Origin: Bacteroidota bacterium
Lineage (GTDB): Bacteria; Bacteroidota; Bacteroidia; Chitinophagales; Chitinophagaceae
Length of the DNA: 54,167 bases
Assembly: GCA_013285915.1 (NCBI GenBank)
Contig: JABDGS010000014.1
Coordinates: 1-54,167 of the forward strand
Reading direction: 5' to 3'
How positions within the stretch are numbered: position 1 is the stretch's first letter; each line of letters starts with the position of its first letter. The notes under the pieces were generated by a model. It was not told the origin of the DNA. It worked only from the letters and a program-made list of their open reading frames with translations, and did not search any database. Positions 25,613 to 34,600 of the stretch are shown one piece after another. Position numbers and translations under genes: made by a program.

Positions 25613-25646
25613 AAGCGTACGGTTTTTGTACCAAAAGCGTACAGTT
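25613..25646 (+). promoter_or_regulatory. Direct-repeat operator candidate (two AAGCGTACRGTT sites, 22 bp apart)
   Basis: AAGCGTACGGTT (25613-25624) and AAGCGTACAGTT (25635-25646) are 11 of 12 identical and exactly 22 bp apart, two turns of the DNA helix, so both face the same side. AraC-type regulators typically bind such direct half-sites about 21 bp apart. The site lies 110 nt before the stand-alone permease. The regulator is unknown; the AraC domains of the two upstream fusions are candidates by position only. Confidence 0.5.
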
Positions 25647-25755
25647 CACCTTAACAAAAGCCCTGTAATTATTTGATTATCATATTCATATATTTCTGGC
25701 ATTTTGTTAGTTGCATTTCAGGTGTCCCTGCTTATTCTAACTAACATTCTGCTTT

Positions 25756-28185
25756 ATGCTTAAAAATTATTTTCGGGTTGCCTTGCGTAACTTACAACGT
25801 AATAAAGGCTTTTTTACTTTAAATTTTATTGGCTTATACATCAGCGTAATTGTTTGCGTACTGATAGCACTTATTATATTTCATGAAACCAGCTTTGACA
25901 AACGGGACGATAACTCGGCGAGTATTTACCGAGTTGTAATGCATTCAACATCCGAAACTGGTAAAACTTACAGTGCCGTAACACAATACCCGTTGGCAAC
26001 TGCATTGCGTGCAGCTATGCCTGGTGAAAAGCTTATTTCACAAATTCATTTTCAAAAAGAGGATATTATTTCAATTGGCGATAAAAAATTCAAAACCCAA
26101 TACGTTGTTTTTGCAGATTCTGTTTTCCCTAAATTATTTCCTCTTATTGTCAAGCAGGGCAGCATTGCAAGGGCCTTCACTGAACCCGGGTACGCAGTAT
26201 TAACCGAAAATACAGCCCAAAAATATTTTGGCAATTCAGATGCAGTAGGCATGCGCATAAAGCTTGATAATTTTTTGGACCTTACAGTAGCTGCTGTTAT
26301 TGCTAACGGCCCCTCAAACTCGCACCTGCAATATAATATGCTGGTATCATATCGTTCGGCTAGCCCAGAATTAATTGGAGGCTTTCCGCTTGACCAATGG
26401 GGGCTCAGCGCCTCATGCTATACATACATCGGGCTAGAAGGTGACAACCGCGAAAAACAAACCGAAACTATTTTAGCAGGCATAGCCGCAAAATATGTTA
26501 ATAAGGATAAGCAAGGCCATTCATCAACTGAATATAAGCTGCAACCTTTAACAAATATTCATTTTAACGAGCTGTATAAAAGCAATCCATATTACACTAT
26601 TAATTACACTTACCTTTACCTTTTGGCAGCAATTGGCCTGTTTCTTATACTGGCCGCGTGCATTAATTATACCAACCTGTCAACTGCGCTGGCAATTAAA
26701 AAATCTAAAGAAGTTGGGGTACGCAAAACAATGGGCGCTACAAGGTTGCACCTTATAAAGCAATTTTTGTCCGAAACATTTTTGCTTACCGCAATAGTTA
26801 TTGTTGTAGCTGCTGTATCAGTGCGGTTTTTTATTCCATCGCTGAATGCATTTCTTGAAAAAAATATCCCGGTTGACTGGCTAACAGTTAAAACAGGCAT
26901 GTTGCTGTTGGCACTGTGGTTGCTCATTTCATTAACATCAGGCGTATATCCCGCTTTTGTTTTATCAGGCTTTAGCCCGATAGCTGCTTTAAAAAGCAAA
27001 ATATCAGCGCCAAAAGCCTCTGTTGTCAACTTAAGAAGGGGTTTGGTAATATTCCAGTTTCTTGCTGCACAAATTTTAATCATCGGCGCTGTTGTGGTGG
27101 CAAAACAAATGGCATTTATACAATCAACGCCACTTGGTTTTACTAAAGAGCAGGTACTTGATATCAACCTGCCTGAAAATAAACCCGGGCAAGTAACCGC
27201 TTTTCGTGACCAGTTGTTAAAGATACCCGGCCTTAGCAGCGTAAGCCTTTCGCTGGGTGCACCCGTGTCAGACAACCAGGCGAACACCGGTTTTAACCTG
27301 CGTGAGAAATTTGCGACCAGCCAGTTAGACGTGGACCTTAAGTCAATTGATAAAGAATATTTAAAAACTTATGGCCTGCAATTGGTAGCCGGGCGCTGGT
27401 TTAATGATAATGACGAGTTAAAGATAGCAGCCAGCATACCCGACTCATTAAAACAATATGCAATGATACTTAACGAAACAGCCGTAAAAGCTTTAGGCTT
27501 CGCCAATACGCAGGACGCCATCGGCAAGTACGTAACCTATGGTTTTAATAATGTTTCTGCACCAATAATAGGTGTAGTAAAAGATTATCATATTGCATCC
27601 CTCCACGATCCTGTTAAAAGCGTAATTATGGTGGAACTGCCATTTTTTTATTATAATGCAGGTATCAGGTTTAACAACGGCTACACTGCTTCGCAATTAT
27701 CGGCAATAGAAAAGGCGTGGACCTCAATTTATCCGAATTTTTTATTTGAAACAAGCTTTCTTGACGACCATGTAGCCAGTTTGTATAAGGAAGAAAAACG
27801 CACCCAGCAATTGTTCAACATCTTTACCTTTTTGTCAGTTGTTATAAATATACTCGGGCTTGTTGGCTTATTATCGTTTATGGTTGAACAAAAAACAAAA
27901 GAGATCGGCATACGCAAGGTGTTGGGTGCTACCATAGCCGACATATCATTTATCCTGTCAAAAGATTTTTTAAAGCTTATAGTTATTGCGTTTTTAGTGG
28001 CTGCACCCGTATCGGCTTATTTAATGAGCAGGTGGCTGCAAAACTTTGCCTACCGCACAAGTATTAGCTGGTGGGTTTTTGCAGTATCAGCGCTGGCTGC
28101 ATTAGTGGTAACGGGCGTGGCTGTTGGCTTTCAAACTATTAAAGCCGCAATCGCTAATCCAGTAAAGGCCTTGCGCAGTGAGTAA
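25756..28185 (+). CDS. MacB/FtsX-type ABC transporter permease (stand-alone)
   Basis: An 809-residue permease with an N-terminal membrane helix (residues about 20-45), a MacB-like periplasmic domain, a three-helix FtsX block with KEVGVRKTMGA, a second periplasmic domain, and a second FtsX block with KEIGIRKVLGA, ending NPVKALRSE. This double layout is common in Bacteroidota, where the ATPase is often encoded elsewhere; none is found here. It lacks the regulator module of the two preceding genes and so marks what the unfused permease looks like. It begins with ATG 235 nt after copy 2. The gap contains the 22-bp direct repeats, so it may be separately controlled. Confidence 0.93.
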   Translation: MLKNYFRVALRNLQRNKGFFTLNFIGLYISVIVCVLIALIIFHETSFDKRDDNSASIYRVVMHSTSETGKTYSAVTQYPLATALRAAMPGEKLISQIHFQKEDIISIGDKKFKTQYVVFADSVFPKLFPLIVKQGSIARAFTEPGYAVLTENTAQKYFGNSDAVGMRIKLDNFLDLTVAAVIANGPSNSHLQYNMLVSYRSASPELIGGFPLDQWGLSASCYTYIGLEGDNREKQTETILAGIAAKYVNKDKQGHSSTEYKLQPLTNIHFNELYKSNPYYTINYTYLYLLAAIGLFLILAACINYTNLSTALAIKKSKEVGVRKTMGATRLHLIKQFLSETFLLTAIVIVVAAVSVRFFIPSLNAFLEKNIPVDWLTVKTGMLLLALWLLISLTSGVYPAFVLSGFSPIAALKSKISAPKASVVNLRRGLVIFQFLAAQILIIGAVVVAKQMAFIQSTPLGFTKEQVLDINLPENKPGQVTAFRDQLLKIPGLSSVSLSLGAPVSDNQANTGFNLREKFATSQLDVDLKSIDKEYLKTYGLQLVAGRWFNDNDELKIAASIPDSLKQYAMILNETAVKALGFANTQDAIGKYVTYGFNNVSAPIIGVVKDYHIASLHDPVKSVIMVELPFFYYNAGIRFNNGYTASQLSAIEKAWTSIYPNFLFETSFLDDHVASLYKEEKRTQQLFNIFTFLSVVINILGLVGLLSFMVEQKTKEIGIRKVLGATIADISFILSKDFLKLIVIAFLVAAPVSAYLMSRWLQNFAYRTSISWWVFAVSALAALVVTGVAVGFQTIKAAIANPVKALRSE

Positions 28186-28219
28186 CAGGCACCGTTGCAA
28201 TTTTTAAATGAAAGGGTGT

Positions 28220-29512
28220 TTACCTGTTAAGCGGGTATTCGTTTATAAAATGAAAACCACGGTTAACAAGCAAAAATTTATTTACATCAAATTTTTTCAT
28301 TGTAATAAATACACTGTCTTCCGCAAATTTCCCTTTTAGTATAAGGCTGTCGCTGCCTATAAAGGAATATGCCAGGTTCGACTTTTTAGTTGTATCAGCA
28401 TAACTGAACATCACGATCTTTTTTGCAATTGTATCTGGCCTGAATGCAAAGCCAAGTTGTTTATCGCTGGTCATTTTTACAGTAACAAAACCAGGGTAGT
28501 TAACTATAAGGTTGCGCCAGCGGGTGGTATCTGTAAGCAACGGCGCAATGGTGTCGTGGTTACGCACAAATGTTTTTACGTTGTAAATACCATATAAAGG
28601 CGGTTTTGGCGCAGCTTCGCCATACAACTTCATGCCATCCGCTGCGTCGTAAATATTCTTAAATAAAACAAAAGCAATAACCAGGTATTTTAGAATATCC
28701 ATCGAAAGGTTGAGCCGCTTGTTTCTAAACCTTTTAATGCTAACGTTTTCGGGCTGTGCAACTTTATTACGAAAGAAGAAATTAATAAGCCGTGTTTTTT
28801 CCTGCATCAACAAATAAATTGACATAACTACCAGCGCTGTTGATACCAGCTTTACAGGCACATCAAAACAATAGTTTATAGCCATTATGTTACCTGCAAT
28901 TACCAGCGTCATTATGGCACCAAGCCTTGTAGTACGCCTGAAAAGCAGCAGCATGCCCGCCGTTATTTCGCCAATACCTGTAAAATAATTATACCCTTTT
29001 GAGTAACCTATAAAATTCCAGGCCAGGCCCATTGGCGACGATTGCCCATAAGGCTCCATTAGCGTATTAAGGCCTGGGAAAGGAAATTGCAGCTTAATTA
29101 CTTTTACAAAGCCATAGCCAAACATTGTAAATGCAGCATAATAACGTATAATAGTCGTAAGCCAGTAACTAAGCGTGTTAAAGCTCTTGCGCTTACCATC
29201 GGCAATTGTCCATATAACACAGCCGAGCAAAGCCATTACAGTTAAAAAAAGCAATATAACATAATCGTAAGTGGTGTCGCCGCTGCCATTGGTAAATGTG
29301 GTAATATCATAGCTAAGGTGCAGTATATGCTTGCCTATCCATGGTATAAGCTTTTGAAACGGCGGTATATAAAGCTCGTAAGCATTATCTACGTAAGGGA
29401 AAAAGCCATTTGGATTGAGGAAAATATAGAGCACAAAGAACAGGAAGCTGAAGCGAAACAATAATTTTTTTGTAAAGCTCCACAGTTGGGTGGTTGAAAT
29501 AGCTTGTTCCAT
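28220..29512 (-). CDS. Multi-pass membrane protein, DoxX-like
   Basis: A 430-residue inner-membrane protein. About seven hydrophobic helices are seen from residue 15 to 285, including LLFRFSFLFFVLYIF near the N-terminus, a GYGFVKVIKLQFPFP segment and GIGEITAGMLLLFRR, which are reminiscent of DoxX-like quinone-oxidoreductase-associated membrane proteins. The last 130 residues are hydrophilic with a beta pattern (FVTVKMTSDKQLGFAF) and probably lie outside the membrane. The function is not known. The 3' end faces the stand-alone permease, with only 34 nt between the stop codons; the 5' end is divergent from the lipid kinase gene. Confidence 0.75.
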   Translation of the reverse strand: MEQAISTTQLWSFTKKLLFRFSFLFFVLYIFLNPNGFFPYVDNAYELYIPPFQKLIPWIGKHILHLSYDITTFTNGSGDTTYDYVILLFLTVMALLGCVIWTIADGKRKSFNTLSYWLTTIIRYYAAFTMFGYGFVKVIKLQFPFPGLNTLMEPYGQSSPMGLAWNFIGYSKGYNYFTGIGEITAGMLLLFRRTTRLGAIMTLVIAGNIMAINYCFDVPVKLVSTALVVMSIYLLMQEKTRLINFFFRNKVAQPENVSIKRFRNKRLNLSMDILKYLVIAFVLFKNIYDAADGMKLYGEAAPKPPLYGIYNVKTFVRNHDTIAPLLTDTTRWRNLIVNYPGFVTVKMTSDKQLGFAFRPDTIAKKIVMFSYADTTKKSNLAYSFIGSDSLILKGKFAEDSVFITMKKFDVNKFLLVNRGFHFINEYPLNR

Positions 29513-29532
29513 ATATATTGTTTATACATTTG
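29504..29532 (+). promoter_or_regulatory. Promoter candidate for the lipid kinase (TTG, 18 nt, TACATTTG)
   Basis: TTG at 29504-29506 and TACATTTG at 29525-29532 are spaced 18 nt, close to the Bacteroidota consensus. This leaves a leader of about 50 nt before the ATG at 29588. Confidence 0.4.
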
Positions 29533-29587
29533 CAACTTAACAAAAAAGCGGGGAATAAGCGGTTGCCTGTAAAATTATTTATACGAA

Positions 29588-30487
29588 ATGAGGCGTAATA
29601 TCATTTTCTTAGTCAATCCCATATCGGGCGGTGCAAAGAAAGATACGGTACTGAAAGAGATTGAAAAGGTTGCGAAAGAGAAGGGACTGGAATATAAATT
29701 TGTACCTACGAATGCTGAAGGCGATTATGAATTTTTAAAACACATAATAGCCAAAGAAAAGGTAACAGACGTTGTAATTGTTGGCGGCGATGGCACAGTA
29801 AACCAGGTAACTTATGCGCTAAGGGGCATAAATATCCATTTTGGCATTATTCCGTTGGGCAGCGGTAATGGGTTGGCTTTTTCAGCAGGTATTTCAAAAA
29901 AACCCTTGCAGGCCCTGCAGCATATTATTGATGGCAAAATAAAACCAGTTGATGCCTTTTTAATAAACGAGCACTACTCATGCATGCTTAGCGGTATTGG
30001 CCTTGACGCCAATGTTGCACACGATTTTGCACAAAAAGCATCCCGCGGTTTAATTACTTACACACAGCAAACCATAGTTAATTATTTTAAAGCGCAGCCC
30101 TACCAGTTTGAAATAACAATAAACGATTTCTCTTTTTTTACCGAAGCATTTTTTATAAGCATTGCCAACAGCAACCAGTTTGGCAATAATATTACTATTG
30201 CCCCGCATGCTAATATAAGCGATGGCCTGCTTGATGTGGTAATAGTGCAAAAGATGAGCAAAACAAAGCTGCCCTTTGCCGTGCTAAGGCAATTACGTGG
30301 TAATAACAGGCTGCAGAAATTAGTTGAAGACGTAAGCAAAAAAAATATCCTAAATTTTCAAACAGATAGCCTCACTATCAAAAACCTTAAACTGGCACCA
30401 CTTCATGTTGACGGCGAGCCGAAAAAGACAGACAGCGAATTTCATATACAGGTGTTGAAGCATAGCTTTGAACTAATACACCCGTAA
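29588..30487 (+). CDS. Diacylglycerol/lipid kinase, DagK/YegS family
   Basis: A 299-residue kinase of the diacylglycerol kinase catalytic fold. The nucleotide-binding GGDGT motif is at residues 66-70, preceded by NPISGG near the start, and followed by IPLGSGNGLAFS. The C-terminal half has the family's beta sandwich, ending LHVDGEPKK. Such enzymes phosphorylate diacylglycerol or related lipids with ATP at the cytoplasmic face of the membrane, recycling lipid headgroups. The length fits the family. It is apparently monocistronic, divergent from the DoxX-like gene. Confidence 0.93.
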   Translation: MRRNIIFLVNPISGGAKKDTVLKEIEKVAKEKGLEYKFVPTNAEGDYEFLKHIIAKEKVTDVVIVGGDGTVNQVTYALRGINIHFGIIPLGSGNGLAFSAGISKKPLQALQHIIDGKIKPVDAFLINEHYSCMLSGIGLDANVAHDFAQKASRGLITYTQQTIVNYFKAQPYQFEITINDFSFFTEAFFISIANSNQFGNNITIAPHANISDGLLDVVIVQKMSKTKLPFAVLRQLRGNNRLQKLVEDVSKKNILNFQTDSLTIKNLKLAPLHVDGEPKKTDSEFHIQVLKHSFELIHP

Positions 30488-30695
30488 GGCATATTCCAAT
30501 TACTGGTATACTTGTCTGTAGCTCTTTAAGCGTACCGAACCAGCAATAATATAGGCTATACTGCTGTTAATGATGATTTTCTTTTACGTAATCAACTGCA
30601 AATTTTTTTAACATTTACATTTTCCGGTACGCCGCAAAAAATATTTGTTGCATTTGTTAATCAACAAGTTAAGCAGCCTCTTCCGTGTGTTAAAA

Positions 30696-30703
30696 TAATT
30701 TTG
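30696..30703 (+). promoter_or_regulatory. -7 element (TAATTTTG) before the OmpA-family lipoprotein
   Basis: An exact TAnnTTTG match 42 nt before the ATG at 30746. The overlapping TTGGCACAG could suggest a sigma-54 -24 box, but no -12 GC follows at the right distance, so the primary-sigma reading is preferred. Confidence 0.45.
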
Positions 30704-30745
30704 GCACAGTTTTTTAAAGTATCATCAGCAAAACTGAACAACACT

Positions 30746-31555
30746 ATGAAAAGTTTCACCATTGTTTTGGGCGCTATGCTGCTGCTTGCAGGTTGCGGGC
30801 CTTCAAAACAATTATTGCAGTCACAGGCGGAGTCAGCTCAATTAAGGTCAGACAGTACCCGCCTTGCAAACCAGGTAACAGACCTGCAAGGTAATATTGC
30901 ACAACTTAAAAATAACATCGCGCAGCTTAAAACCCAGGTTGATAACCTTAGCGCACAAAATAACCAGTTGGGGCAGCAAAGCGCCAGCCAGCAAAGCCAG
31001 CTTGACCAAAGTAAAATGACGTTGCAACAGCAGCAGCAAAGGTTGCAGCAATTGCAAAATTTATTGGCGCAGCAAAGGGCAAAATCAGAAGAGTTAAAGA
31101 ATAAAATGGAACAGGCATTGAACGGCTTTAGCTCAAGCGATCTGACCGTTACGCAAAAGAATGGTAAAGTTTATGTAAGCCTTTCAGAAAATTTATTATT
31201 CCCTTCGGGCAGCGCGGTAGTAAATCCCAAAGGTGTTGATGCATTGTCAAAGCTTGCTTCAGTACTTAATGTAAACCCTGATATATCAGTTGATATTGAA
31301 GGGCATACAGACAGCATTCCCATTCGCGGGCGTTACCCGGACAATTGGGAGTTAAGTACAGCCCGTGCAAACGCCATCGTTAGAATTTTAGTAAATAATT
31401 ACAAGGTTGACCCAGTTAGGGTTGAAGCTTTAGGCCATGCATTTTATGACCCTATTGACACAAACTCAACACCTGACGGCAGGGCAAGAAACAGGCGTAC
31501 TGAAATAATCCTTTCACCCAAACTGGATGAACTATATAAAATAATTGGATCGTAG
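30746..31555 (+). CDS. OmpA-family peptidoglycan-binding lipoprotein with coiled coil
   Basis: A 269-residue lipoprotein: a signal peptide with lipobox LLAGC and Cys17, a long Gln-rich coiled coil (residues about 20-125, with heptad-like repeats such as IAQLKNNIAQLK), and a C-terminal OmpA domain (about 150-262) with LFPSGSAVV, IEGHTDS and RARNRRTEI. OmpA domains bind peptidoglycan, so it probably ties the outer membrane to the wall. A TTG in the same frame at 30701 would place 15 non-signal residues before the lipobox region, so the ATG at 30746 is chosen. A strong hairpin terminator follows. Confidence 0.93.
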   Translation: MKSFTIVLGAMLLLAGCGPSKQLLQSQAESAQLRSDSTRLANQVTDLQGNIAQLKNNIAQLKTQVDNLSAQNNQLGQQSASQQSQLDQSKMTLQQQQQRLQQLQNLLAQQRAKSEELKNKMEQALNGFSSSDLTVTQKNGKVYVSLSENLLFPSGSAVVNPKGVDALSKLASVLNVNPDISVDIEGHTDSIPIRGRYPDNWELSTARANAIVRILVNNYKVDPVRVEALGHAFYDPIDTNSTPDGRARNRRTEIILSPKLDELYKIIGS

Positions 31556-31648
31556 TACTTATGAATAACCACTTTAAAACGTACCTGTGAAAAACAAAAT
31601 CCGGTGTCCGAAGTCTTTCCTTTGATCAGTCTATATATCCCTGAAAAC

Positions 31649-31678
31649 ATAAACCTCCCGGCAAGCCAGGAGGTTTAT
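31649..31678. terminator. Bidirectional terminator between the OmpA-family gene and the S8 protease gene
   Basis: ATAAACCTCC (31649-31658) pairs perfectly with GGAGGTTTAT (31669-31678), a 10-bp stem with a 10-nt loop, followed by TATTTAAG on the plus strand and a T-containing run on the minus strand. The two flanking genes converge on it. Confidence 0.8.
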
Positions 31679-31698
31679 TATTTAAGTCAATATAATAG

Positions 31699-34600
31699 TT
31701 ATTCTTTCACCACCTTCCTATTATATGCAGCTGTTTCTGTTACAACATGTATAGTATAAACACCTGCCGGTAATTGCGATAACGAAAGTTTGTAATTATT
31801 TGCAGCCGGCAATATTTTTTTAATAAGCTGCCCCAGGGCATTGTAACAATCTATTTCATTTATTATGCGTGCTGACGTTATCGTAACTACATCCCTTGTT
31901 GGGTTAGGTGTAACCTGCAAACTATTTACATCATCAATGTTTACTGTTACTGTTTTACTGTATGTAAACCTTCCGTCTTTATCCACTTCCTTTATCCTGT
32001 AATAATTTATGCCGGTTAAAATAGCTGTGTGCAGGTATTGGTAAGTATTTATGTTACCGCCGTTATTGGTTGCCGGTATTTGGGCCAGTGCGGTAAAATG
32101 TGTTGCATCTGTGCTGTGCTCGGCCATATAATAGGCGCAATTAATTTCATGCGCAACGGTCCATTGCAATAATGTATACTTGTTTTGGGGCGTTACAATA
32201 AACTGCAGCCAGTTTACAGGCAGTGTATTTGTGCCGCCTGTTGCGTTAGCCAATGCCAGGTAATGCAACGCGGTTATTTTATTGGTTGAAGATATAGTAC
32301 CTGTATCAATATGCGATCCAACACCCCCGGCGTTTACCCATTGTGACGCAGAATCACGCACTATGCGCAGGTTGGCGGGGTCATTTACACCATCGCTGTT
32401 AATGTATGGCAGTGTAACAGTTGCATTTACAAACGGGTAATTTCTTAAAGCCTGTATTGAGAAATAATTACTGTTGCTCACGCGGTTAATACCCTGCGGT
32501 AATGGCAAAACAGGTGGTGGCTGGTTAAAAGCCTGCACGGTGTAAAGATCATTTACAAACTTATCCATTGTTATTACTAATGGCCTGTAGGCAATATTTG
32601 TACCTGTTGGATAGTACATACTTAAATTAGCATTGGAATAGGGTGCCATCGTAACAGGGCCGTTAATATAACTGTTTGGGTTTCCGGTAGCATAAATTAA
32701 ATCAATGTTACTCAGGTCAAACACACCCGGTGCCTTTACATCAATAATACCACTGTCAAGTTGCAGCTTACGCCTTATAAACAGGCTGTCTGTTTGTATT
32801 CTGCCCTTAGTGCTCATTACAAGGGTGTCTATGCGTGCAAAGCCATGCAACGTAAAGCCATTTTTATTCAAAACATGTAACGAGGTTATATAACCGCCGC
32901 TAAATGAAAATGTTTGCCCGGCTGTGCCATCTGCATAAAAAATACCGGAAACAGAGTTATTAGATGTAGCAGCTGTAATATTACCCCTAATAACAATTTT
33001 ACCATCCGCATTTAACTGGCCATAGCTGTTTAAAATTAAATCGCCGTCGGCAACCATTAAAAACGACCCGCTGTTGTTCAGTGCAAGGCCATTATTTAAA
33101 ACCAGGTTAGCGCCTTTCTGCACCCAAACCTGGTCAAGTCTTTTGATAAAATAATTGCTTAACGTAACCGTATGGCCGCTTCTTATAATAATGCTGTCAT
33201 CAAAATAAGCAGGTGTGGTTAAGGCATCGGCCCAGGTATTTGCGCCTGTTTTTATTTCCCAGGTAGATGAGTCTTCAAGGTTGCCGCTATGCTTGCTGCG
33301 GTAAACATGCGGGGTATAACAGGTTAAAAATGCATCCCAGGTGCCGATATTATCCGTTTGGCCGCCTGTTACCAATTGAATAGTTAGCGGGCCGTTAGAT
33401 GCGGTATAAGTGCTTGTTACGCCGCTGTAATCAAGATAGCTGAACATTTTTAATAACGGGTACGTTGTATTGGGCCCATCATAAATATATAAGTGCGTGA
33501 AAACTGAATTGGCATAGAAGTTATTGAAAGTAATTCGCAGCATATCTCCTTTGCTGGCCGGGTAAATTGTTTTGGTAAATGTTTCCCCGGGTTTAAAGCC
33601 TGTGTCAGCAAACCCGTGCGGTGGATAAAAGTATTTATAGCAGGCTGTGTCCGGGCTGTCATTATTTAGCCATATTGAACAATCTTTCAGCTTAAACACC
33701 GCAGAGGTATTTGCACACCCTCCGCGGCCATTGGTAACAGATACCTGGAAATTGCCCCCGCGGGATGAATTATAGAACGTATCGTTGGGGTTATTAACTG
33801 CTTCGCCATTATACAACCATTGGTAAGTGTAATTGCCGTTTTTTGTTACCGACAATCGGCTTGAATCGCCTATACAAATGGAGTCTTTATCTGCTGTTAT
33901 CTTCACCGCAGGTTTCGCCGCGTTCGCTGTTACAACTACCTTGCTTGCTGCCTTTGCACCACAGGCGTCAGTAACAGTTAATGTATAGGTTGTTGTTGAT
34001 AATGGGTTTGCAACGGGGTTAGCATCATTTGCATTTGACAATCCGCTTGCAGGCGCCCACGCGTATTGGTAGGTTTTGCCGCTTATAGCCAATGCCCCAA
34101 CCTCGCTTATAGCACCAATACCACCTTTTACGGCAATCCTCCATGTTAGTGTATCTATCTCCCTCAAATCTCCAAACAGCCCTTGCCCGTAGGAGTAGGT
34201 ACTCATATAAAGTTTGCCGTTAAGCGGGTCAAAGCCGCCATCAAGGTTAGTAGTAAGTCTAATTCCAATATCCTGGCTTAAAAAAGTGCCGCCGCTGCCT
34301 GAGTCTATACGCACTATATTATTGTACGATGTATTAAACCCATATAAGGTACCGCTATTATTAAAAGTCACCCATGCCATTGCACTGCTGTTTATGTATC
34401 CTGTTACTACAGCTTTTGCTGTAATTGGGTCAATTTCGTACAAGCCATTTGCAAGGCCACCATTTGTATTGCCATATAGTTTTTTAGTTGCCGGGCTCCA
34501 TGTTAAGCCACACCATTTATGGCTAACATATTGCCCTGCTGGTGTTATAAGCTGCCCAATTAGCCTTGTATAACCTGTTGCAGTGTCAATTCTTGCAAGT

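Noticed and set aside
25711..25735. Sigma-54-like promoter (CTGGCAT and TTGC) before the stand-alone permease
   Set aside because: GG and GC are 13 nt apart, not the required 10.
28183..28229. Inverted repeat TAACAGG / CCTGTTA at the convergent ends of the permease and DoxX-like genes
   Set aside because: It consists largely of the two stop regions, with a long loop, a bulge and no T-run, so it was not called as a terminator.
30700..30716. Sigma-54 promoter at TTGGCACAG before the OmpA-family gene
   Set aside because: The expected -12 GC is absent; the overlapping TAATTTTG explains the site better.
30701..30745. Upstream TTG start for the OmpA-family lipoprotein, adding 15 residues
   Set aside because: The ATG at 30746 begins a normal lipoprotein signal (MKSF then LLAGC); the extension would put polar residues before it and overlaps the -7 element.
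34214..34573. Long plus-strand ORFs inside the S8 protease (also at 35750-36331)
   Set aside because: They are opposite-strand shadows of a well-supported gene and carry no signal or family motif.
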